DNA of 64,000 nucleotides from Dasypus novemcinctus. Its lineage: Eukaryota > Chordata > Mammalia > Cingulata > Dasypodidae. The DNA lies in the NCBI RefSeq assembly GCF_030445035.2, contig NC_080683.1, forward strand, positions 20,983,528-21,047,527, read 5' to 3'. A program made the translations under genes and the position numbers. Under the pieces are notes generated by a model. That model worked only from the letters and a program-made list of their open reading frames with translations, did no database searches and was not told the DNA's origin. Shown in pieces: positions 56,001-64,000 of the stretch (positions are counted from its first letter, which is position 1; every line of letters begins with the position of its first letter).

Positions 56001-59000
56001 TCCAGAGAGCACTTTCCATCCAAATTGGCCTACTTTACAACTTGGCCTAAGGCTAACCTTGACTTGAGTCATTAAAAAAAAAATTCTGAAAGAGTTTGTG
56101 TTATTACGCTCAAATTCAGAGCAGTGAGTGGCTAGGAGGGCTCTAATAAAGTATATATAAGCTGAATATGGAAAATTAACTACTCTCCTTTGCCCACTAA
56201 AACTACAAGAGTGTCTAAAGCCTCATCAACCCAGAACCTCTTAGATATTAAAGTTGTCTTTCAGGTACAAGAAAGAAAGATCTTTCAATAAAATGTGTAA
56301 TATGCCATTTCTCTTTCTTCAGGCTCACAGACATTATACATGTCACCACCTATAGCCCTGCTGAGAATAATAAGGACAGAAGGGGAGTTTTGTCAGCATA
56401 AAACAAACTCTGAACTGAGATGTTCTTTTCAATAGTAAAAAAGCAAACAAACAAACAAAATATAACAACAATAAAGAAACTCTGCCTGTCCTGTCATTCA
56501 GTGTGATGGCAATCCAAATCATATAGCAAAGCATTGCCACTTAAAATATATCAAATGTCTGTAAAAGTAAAAAAAAAAAAATACATTGATTTTAGATAAA
56601 AATTTTGTTGCACAAATCTTAGCAATTTGTTAAATGAAAGGGACACAAAAGTAATGAGTGGAGTAAGAGCCTAAACATCATGGTTTCACAGGAGAGATGA
56701 CTGGTGCTGTTTAAAATCAGAGATGTTTGAGAAAACCACATATTTGCATAAAAATAGCAGAAAACAAGTCAAATTTCTAACAAATGCATATTCTTTTATC
56801 ATTTGAACTCGACTGTGATAAATGACTTTCTTATGGGGCATGAAAGAGCCCACTCCATGCTAGGCTAACAGAGTAGTTCTTTCGCATTTCAGTCCTTAAA
56901 ACAAGATGCTCACACATGGATCTCTGAGTCCATCTGTTGAAGAGAAAACTGACGTTGAAAATACATGGAGGAAAAGAGCAGATACAGGGTGCAACTGGGA
57001 CAGTAATGAAGCCTAAGCCCAATTGTCTTCACCCCGGTGGTGGCTTCTCTTAGAGCAGGGTCTCAAACTGATGGTTCTTAAGTCACATTTTATTTGCCAT
57101 GCAGTGTATTTTCAAAAAAGTCTAAATTTGAATGTCTAATGAAGTGAGAGCATATCCTTTCCAATTTGCCAAGGTTCTCTACAACTCTACTATTTTTTTT
57201 TTACTGTGACTCAAAAATTATTTTACTTGCTTGATTCCTAAAAGTATTTGATTTCAGCCTGGTCTTAGATAGAAATGTTTAAAGATTTGAAGAATCAGCT
57301 GTCAACAATGTAAAAGTTTGAAAGTATTAGTACCAGTAAGGGCAGAAGAAAGTAGCCAGTATCATACCTATTGGTAGGATTACAGATCTGTGAACCATTT
57401 TTCAGAGGACAGTTAGATTGGCAGTATGTATCAGAAAATAATATGTGCATATATTTGATACAGTGTGTCTAATTCTACCTTAAAGAAATACTTTAATTAG
57501 AACTCAAAGTTTTAGGTTTAAGGATATTCATTGCAACTTTATCATAAAAAAATCTTGAAATTGACTTAAATATCCATCTCTGAGAGAGATTATGTAAGTA
57601 TGCTAAAGCTCTATTACAGGAAATTATGCAGGCTTTACAAAAAAGTAGGTAGGCCTATATATTCTTTCATGGGAAATGCTCCAACATCCATAGTTACTTC
57701 AAAATTCAGATAAGGCTAAGTGAATAATAGGAACCCATTTATTTAAAATATGCACAGGTGTGCATTTACATGCATTTGAGCATGTATATATAGAACAGTA
57801 AGTAGAGACTGGAGCAATATATACCAAACCCTTACATCTTATCTATAACTGGGGAGTGACTTAAGACATTTTCTATATTTTAAACCGGGTACTCAATATA
57901 GATAATAATAATAGCAATAATAACTATTAAAGGAATGAAAATATGCATAATTATCAATTCCTATATTAAGATGTTCCTAGAATTCTCTCCTCACATCTCC
58001 ATCTTACCCCCACCTTCCCAAAAAGTTCTCATTTCTCCCATCTTTCAGATTTTAGTGTATTTTATATCTTGAGGGAAGTCTCTGCTAACTTCCTGACATA
58101 AAACACACAGTATTTTCCATCATAACTATCTTCTATAGTAGAATGAATGTTCAATAAGTTCTGAAAAGGTATCTTTACTATTGCTCCATTAATCCTTTGA
58201 AAAAACAAGATCCTTGAGTGACTATGTCCCATTCAGCAGGAAGAGCTGCCACACACGCTGGGTGCACATTTGAGTTCCATTAGGGAAGTTTTATATTCTG
58301 CCTTCCTAACATCAGGCTCACTTACTTGGTAGCCAAGTCCTGATATGCTCTGGCTGGTAGGAATTAATGATTGCATCAGTGCATTCATGGATCAATACCT
58401 CTTACCTCACTTTTATGGAATGGAAGACAAAATCCTCTTGAAAATAAATATGTACAAATGTAGGCGAGAGTGAGAACAGAAAAGAGTAAAGGAATATAAC
58501 AATTTCATATACTTCACAAGGTTTCGTGAAACAGCAACTGGACCTTATTTTGAATTATTACCAATTATCGAGGCTTACATAATGTGCAATCCATTCAGGT
58601 ATGTACTGAAGTATGATTAAATATTCATTTATGCATATATTTATTAATACTCATTTTAAAGTGTTTCAGATAGTTTAGGTTGTTGACAGAAGAAAAAATT
58701 CTGATAGTCTGGGATTTAAAGTACTTCTCTTTTAGAGAATATATCAGATTCTTAAGGGAGTGAAAGAAAACCCAAAGCTTCTTATGTCAAGTTTTTTAGA
58801 CAAACCCGCAGTTACATTGCTCTCATTCATGTTCAAGTGACTATATTGCTTTCATTCCTATGTTAGTTTTACTGAGTCATTTTAATATTAGAGTCCATAC
58901 TATAATGCACTCAGAAAAACTCATACTTTTTATTTACTAAATATATTTTTTATTGCTGTTTATTTGGGAATTCCATTAGTAAATATAGGCAACTTTCCTG

Positions 59001-59519
59001 GTCACTGGTAACTAACACCAGATTATATCTGATTTACATATGTAATTAATTTTTATCTGCCACTTCTCCGTATACAGCCATTTATCACATTTACTAGGTC
59101 ACATATCAGCCAAAGCATATCTGAACTTGGATATCAAGTATGTTCACCTGATGTTATGAAGGCAGAAAACCCAACTGACCCTCTCCTGCCTCCCTCATTA
59201 GAACATGTGTGTACCTCGCATTTACACCAGCTCTTCTTGCCAAATCTCAAGTCATACAAGCACCGTGTTTTCTCAGCATTAGCATTGGTGTCTTAAAGTT
59301 GTTTTTTTGCAGCTTCCCATAATCTGTGTGATTTTATAAAGTCTTATCTATTCCTAATTTCCTTGGGAGGCATGGTAGCAATACCTTAAAATATGACTTA
59401 GTATATAGAGCTCTTTCTGATAAAGTTATTGTATTTAATCAAATGACAAAATTAAGATCCAAATTTAAAGCTGGTAAAACAAAAATAAAAGTGAGAGTTC
59501 TTTTGGCATAGTATAATAA
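56001..59519. other. No gene seen
   Basis: 3.5 kb of AT-rich, apparently unique DNA. The small frames at 56343-56540 and 56831-57022 (both minus) have no motif. Homopolymer A runs occur at 56569-56581. Confidence 0.5.
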
Positions 59520-59970
59520 TTTCTTTTTCTTTTTAGATTTATTTCTCTCCCCTTCTCCTCCTCCCTCCTCCCTCCCCCCCCCCCCCCCCCCCCCCCCGCC
59601 AATTGTCGGCGGCTCTCTGTATCCATTTGCTGTGTGTTCTTCTGCTACTGTTTCTGTCCTTATCAGTGGCTCCAGGAATCTGTGTTTCTTTTTGTTGCAT
59701 CGTCTTGCTGTGTCAGCTCTCCGTGTGTGCAGTGCCATTCTTGGGCAGGCTCCACTCTCTTTCACGCTGGGCAGCTCTCCTTACTGGGCGCACTCCTTGT
59801 GCATGGGACTCCCCTATGCAGGGGACACCCCTGCGTGGCAGGGCACTCCTTGTGTGCATCAGCACTGTGCATGGGTCAGCTCCACACGGGTCAAGGAGGC
59901 CTGGGGTTTGAACCACGAATCTCCCATGTGGTAAGCGGACGCCCTATCCATTGGGCCAAGTCCGTTTCTC
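59520..59970 (-). mobile_element. Full-length long DAS-type SINE
   Basis: On the minus strand: GAGAAACGGACTTGGCCC start, A box (TGGCCCAATGG), B box (GGTTCAAACCCC), CCTTGACCCGTGTGGAGC, GGGGTGTCCCC, GAGAGCTGACACAGCAAG, G-rich tract and AATAAATC with an A-rich tail. The direct repeat TATAATAA at 59512-59519 and 59971-59978 is the target duplication. Intact boxes, clear duplication and a long mononucleotide tract suggest a fairly young insertion. Overlapping frames here are not genes. Confidence 0.92.
59574..59597. repeat. Homopolymer of 24 C
   Basis: 24 consecutive C on plus (G-run in the SINE tail). Its exact length is prone to sequencing error. Confidence 0.9.
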
Positions 59971-60317
59971 TATAATAAATTTTTGAATGTATTAATTATT
60001 GTCACCTCAAAAACAAAAAAACAAAAAAGTGTCTAATATCAAAAATGAGGCAAATAGAGAGAGAAAAGGTACAGAAACGTAAAAACTTCACTTCCGTAGT
60101 GATGAATGCAAACCACATCTATGTTAGTGATGGCAACACACCAAAGGAATTAAAAGCTGACACAATTCAAAAGTTAACATGGTTCCTTTTCCTTTGAGAA
60201 ATAAAAAATTCTTATAATACTAGATAAATAAAATAAATCATAATGGTCTATCAATGTTGATTTAAAGTACCACACTATTTAAAGAATTTTCTTTGTAACT
60301 TAAAAAAAAAAAGCAAT
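59971..60317. other. No gene seen
   Basis: Short AT-rich interval between SINE and L1. Ends with an A-run at 60302-60312. Confidence 0.5.
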
Positions 60318-61490
60318 AGATTTCTGAGCTCTCAATTCAATTCTATTGACCTAATCCCTTTCCTTGTGCCAGTACCATGCTGTTTTGGTTATTGTGGCTT
60401 TTTAATAAGTTAATATTGGGAAGTGTGAGTCCTCCAACTTCTTCTTCTTCTTTTTTTTTTTTTGTAAGATGGCTTTGACTATTCAGAATTCCCTGCCCTT
60501 CCACATAAATTTTATGATTGGCTTTCCCACTTCTGCACAGAAGGTTTTTGGAATTTTGATTGGGATTGGTTTGAATCTATAAATCACTTTGGGTAGGCCT
60601 GACATCTTAACAATATTTAGTTTTCCAATCAATAAACAGGGCATGTTCTCCCATTTATTTAGGCCTTCTGTGATTTCCTTTGACAATGTTTTGTAGTTTT
60701 CTGACACAAGTCCCTTATATCCTTGGTTAGATTTACTCCTAGATAACTGATTCTTTTAGTTAATATTAAATATGGATTTTTAAAAAATTTCTTCTTTAGA
60801 TTGTCCATTACTACTGATTTTAGGGTGCTGATCTTATACCCAACCACTTTGCTGAATTCATTTATTTGCTCTAGGAGCATTGTAGATTTTTCAGGATTTT
60901 CTTATAGGATCATGTTACCTGCAAACAGGGAATTTTAACTTCTTACTTTCCAATTTGGATGCCTTTTATTTCTTTTTCTTGCCTAATTGCTCTGGTAAGA
61001 ACTTCCAGTATAACGTTCTCACTGGAATTAGAATAAGCAAATTCATAGAGTCAGAATCTAGAGTATTGGTTATCACAGGTGGGCTAGAGATAGGGAATAG
61101 GAAGTTAAGGCTTAAAACCTACAGGTTTTCTAGCTGGAATGATGGAAATGTTTTGGAAATGTATGGCATTGATCATATCACAACATTGTGAACATGATTA
61201 ACAACACTGAAATATATATCTTGGAATGTGGATACCAGGAGACATGTTAGGGTATATATATATTAATAAGATAAAAATTTTTAATTAAAAATCCATGGAA
61301 CTGCACTACACAGTGAACCCTATATTAAACCATGGGCTACATTGTTAATAGGACAGTTATAAAAATGTTTCCATTACTTTTTACAAATGTTCTACACCAA
61401 TACCAGTGTTAATGATAGGGTTATATATGGGAATCCTATATTTCAGGCATGATTATTCTGTAAACACATAACTTCTCTAATAAAGAAAAA
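60318..61490 (+). mobile_element. L1 with inverted 5' part (ORF2 inverted, 3' UTR direct)
   Basis: 60318-61018 is ORF2 reverse-transcriptase DNA on the minus strand. It codes for AGYN-type KVVGYKI and [10 protein letters not shown] stretches and carries TTTTGTAGTTTTCTG, GATGCCTTTTATTTC and CTTGCCTAATTGCTC. At about 61018 the text switches to an L1 3' UTR on plus (AGTATTGGTTATCACAGG, GATGGAAATGTTTTGG, the GTAAACACATAAC end and an AATAAAG-containing A-rich tail). The 5' ends of the two parts meet head to head and the ORF2 C-terminal part is missing. AAAAAAGCAATAGA on the left and AAAAAACAATACAC on the right may be an imperfect target duplication. Confidence 0.8.
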
Positions 61491-62458
61491 ACAATACACA
61501 CACAAATTTAAAGGAAAAAAATCTGAAAATATATCCATTTTTCAGTGTCAGAGTTTACTAAAAGAAAAGGAAATAGGAAAAATATAAAACTTGTTGAATT
61601 TATATTCAACTTGTCATGTACTAAATAAATATTACAAAGTTTACTATTCTTTCTTGGGTCATGCAAAAAAAGGGAGATTTTTCTAGATTGAATTATGTCA
61701 AGACCTGTATATTATACATGAGTACATAGTTATGAACAGATTTATTTTCTGCGCATAAACTTTTGAGCATAGGACATAATTAAACTTTATATAAATAGAA
61801 GAAAATATTGTGTCATAAACAGCCTATCTATTGCCCTTGGAAAGAAAATTGCTGTGGCCTACACTCACTAATCAGGTTTTCCAGGATGTTTATATTCAGT
61901 AAGGAAAACGCTCCTTGTATTGACTTTATGGTTAAAAATTGGGATGTGGAGTGCTTAATCATAATGTAAAATCACTTATCAATGAACATACTGCCAAAGG
62001 TGAGATTTCCAGTTGAAAAATACATTTCTTTTAGGAAATTGAGATAATATGGAAAGTTACTATTACTCAACTCTTTACAGACCAAAGAACTTTAGTCCAA
62101 ACATGTATAAAATGATATTGCAAAGAATACATAAAAGAAAATTCATTTTACATATCTGTTATATGTATTACTTTAACAAGAAGGCATTTAAGGTTAAATT
62201 CTTTCAGAAAAAAAAACTGGGTTAAAGAAAGATAGGTGGACTTTTATTGTAGGACCTATCAGATCCCTTAATATGCTAATAGTGGTATTATCTCCTTTTT
62301 AGAGAAGAACAGTCAACAATGTATCCCCAAAGTATTTGAAAATAGATCCCTTTTTACTTTAGAGTATATAGCATGATATGTGCTTGAAAAACAGATTGTG
62401 GTGAAAACTGATCCAAATGAATAAAGGGAGTCCTCTTACACACATTTTGCATTTAATT
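61491..62458. other. No gene seen
   Basis: AT-rich DNA between the L1 tail and the tail of the MIA2-like retrocopy. Confidence 0.5.
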
Positions 62459-62751
62459 GCTTTTATTTTTTTTTATTTTTTATTTTTTTAAATTCAAACA
62501 CAATATTTAATCATCTTAGTTTACAACATCCATGGAAATGGAATTATTCAAAAAGCTATACTAAAGAAATATACATTTGTAAAGTACTACCCTAGAAATC
62601 ATAGTAATATCAAAGTTCAGTATGTACATCTCTTAAATGGCAGCAGTTTCTCTACAAGAGATCCATCAAAACTACCTTTAAAGAGCAAAAACCCAGGCAG
62701 AAACTTTCCTGTAGTTGAGGATGGGCAGAATCAGCAGCTTTGAAAATGGAA
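62459..62751 (-). other. 3' flank and A-rich tail of the MIA2-like retrocopy
   Basis: Downstream of the stop codon (minus strand) about 260 bp of non-coding sequence lead to an A-rich tract (T-rich on plus, 62461-62491). This is what a reverse-transcribed mRNA leaves. No canonical AATAAA is placed 10-30 bp before the tract, though AATAAA-like A-rich runs are part of it. Confidence 0.5.
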
Positions 62752-63993
62752 TCAAACCTTGAGGCTGAAGGTTGCAGTTTGAACTTCAGGTGCCAGAGGG
62801 CTCCTTGGGAAAACCTGGGGCTTCAACTGTATTCTTGCCAGTATTTCCTTGATGGAATCATTTTCCTTTCTTAGCTCCTTGAGTTTTCTCTCAGTGGACA
62901 GAGCTTTCAGTCCCCTTTCCTGAGCCAGCTTCTCATAGAACATAATCTGGTTGCGAAAGAAGGAATTGGTGCAGTCCGTTTCTTTCTCCATGTCTTCAGC
63001 CATCTTCTTATATATGTTTCGCTTCTGGCTCATGAAGTTCATCTTTCCATATATGTCACGAAGTTTCTTCTCTGTTTCTGTGTGGTAAGATCCCTCCTCC
63101 ACTGCACGTCTCTCAAGTTGGAGCACATGTTTTTGCTGAACCTCAGAAAGTATTTGAAGTTTCATCTGAAGCTTTTCGATCTTCTTTTCCAGGTGTGAAT
63201 TTTCTGCCTGCAAAGACGCTTGCTGATTCTGCAGACTTTTTATGTGCCCGGTAATCTCTTCAATCCTTCCATCTTCTTCACATACTTTGTTGAATGCTTT
63301 CAGTTTTTCTCTTTCCAGCCTTTTAGAGGAAACATTTAAGTTCACAACATGAATAAGTTTGTTCGCATCAATTGCTGCTGGATAGACTAGGTGTTCTCCA
63401 TTTTCTGATTCTCTCTTTTTTTCTAATTCCATATTGTCATCACCCATGTAAGTTGCTCTTACATGGTCAGGGATAATTGTCATCTTCCACAAGGTTTCAG
63501 AGAGAGATTTGATGTGTATGTCTTTTTCCTGCAGAGCCTCTTTCATGTTTCCATTGGAGTCGTCCAGTACTTGTGTCTGTTCCCTCTTTTCTTGCTCCCT
63601 TTCCTTCTGTCCCACCATATTCTGGGCCATGATTTGTAGGTTTTCCTGAAGGTGAATGTTTTCCTTCACACCATAGCTCCTTTTCTTTTGAAATAGTTCC
63701 CCATTCACCTGAGAAGCTTCTAAGGTCTTTTTCACATCCATCATAAAGGATTGAAGGGATCGTGCTGCCTTTTGGAGTGAATGAGTCTGTTCTTGAAGGT
63801 GAGCCATCATCGTTCCATGAGATAAAAGTTGAGGCCTCCTATTTTGCTGTTCATTTTCCAACGGGTCGTCCATATTATCCTCAAGTGAAGAGTTGTGTAG
63901 GTGTTGATTGACTGCTGACAAACACAGAGTCAGTAATGTCTTAGGCTCAGCCCCTACTGCAGAAGATTCAATGGCTCCATTGGCTGTTGTCAT
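62752..63993 (-). CDS. MIA2/cTAGE5-like coiled-coil protein, intronless, possible retrogene
   Basis: An uninterrupted 413-codon frame reads into the right edge (the codons before this ATG are also open), so the start is uncertain and the protein may be longer. Residues 60-390 are Glu/Lys/Leu/Gln-rich and predicted mostly coiled coil. Diagnostic matches to MIA2/cTAGE5, recalled from the family, are KDIHIKSLSETL (157-168), DDNMELE (185-191), ESENGEHL (195-202), KLIH (212-215), ASLQAENSHLE (259-269), KLQMKLQ (274-280) and ELRKEND (373-379). MIA2/cTAGE5 works with TANGO1 at ER exit sites in collagen and lipoprotein export. The parent gene has many introns here; this copy has none and is followed by an A-rich tail, so it is a retrocopy. 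No membrane segment or SH3 domain is present. The proline-rich C-terminal domain that binds Sec23 is absent: the frame stops after APEVQTATF (401-409), where that domain would begin. Expression and function are unknown. Confidence 0.7.
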   Translation of the reverse strand: MTTANGAIESSAVGAEPKTLLTLCLSAVNQHLHNSSLEDNMDDPLENEQQNRRPQLLSHGTMMAHLQEQTHSLQKAARSLQSFMMDVKKTLEASQVNGELFQKKRSYGVKENIHLQENLQIMAQNMVGQKEREQEKREQTQVLDDSNGNMKEALQEKDIHIKSLSETLWKMTIIPDHVRATYMGDDNMELEKKRESENGEHLVYPAAIDANKLIHVVNLNVSSKRLEREKLKAFNKVCEEDGRIEEITGHIKSLQNQQASLQAENSHLEKKIEKLQMKLQILSEVQQKHVLQLERRAVEEGSYHTETEKKLRDIYGKMNFMSQKRNIYKKMAEDMEKETDCTNSFFRNQIMFYEKLAQERGLKALSTERKLKELRKENDSIKEILARIQLKPQVFPRSPLAPEVQTATFSLKV

Positions 63994-64000
63994 GAGGGTG

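Noticed and set aside
1..64000. CRISPR array, bacterial operons or prophage
   Set aside because: No regularly spaced identical repeats, no ribosome-binding sites or dense gene order; repeat content is mammalian.

Overview
The window is mammalian nuclear DNA, AT-rich, gene-poor and dominated by retrotransposons. Two sequence-level clues point to a xenarthran (armadillo, sloth or anteater lineage; an armadillo-type genome is my first guess). First, it carries tRNA-headed SINEs of the long DAS type. Second, it carries about nine copies of a long non-coding LINE-like 3' end that I recall only from xenarthran genomes. The species call rests on memory of these families, not on a search. Eutherian- or mammal-wide relics (L1M, L2, MIR, MLT1-like LTRs) lie underneath.

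Layout. 1-5332 is a minus-strand L1 (ORF2 remnants, 3' UTR at the left) split by a GC-rich solo LTR with a perfect 6-bp target duplication. 5333-8910 is a LINE 3' end followed by a MaLR-like provirus (truncated 5' LTR, internal region, 3' LTR). 9060-12310 is the 5' part of an old L1M, split by a solo LTR with a perfect 5-bp duplication. 12883-17950 holds a SINE and two long LINE 3' ends. 18980-28324 holds L2 relics, three LTR types, a MIR and an element in which an apparent L1 5' leader is joined directly to the 3' UTR. 28661-31733 is a U6 snRNA-L1 fusion that was later split by a 5'-inverted LINE insertion. 32831-42563 holds further LINE 3' ends, SINEs nested in a second 5'-inverted LINE, and LTRs. 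42564-59519 is mostly sparse, apparently unique sequence with an L2, MIRs and a few LTRs. 59520-61490 is a full DAS SINE and a third 5'-inverted L1.

The only convincing protein-coding candidate is at the right edge. It is an intronless minus-strand ORF of at least 413 codons (62752-63993, open to the window end) that resembles the second coiled-coil region of MIA2/cTAGE5. A roughly 260-bp 3' flank and an A-rich tail follow it. It looks like a retrocopy that has diverged strongly yet kept its frame, and it stops where the parent's proline-rich domain would begin.

No multi-exon host gene, tRNA gene, rRNA or CRISPR array was seen. Most other open frames lie inside repeats. The biology on show is LINE-driven: SINEs, U6 fusion, retrocopy, inverted 5' ends and a spliced-looking L1 all fit mobilisation by L1-type machinery.
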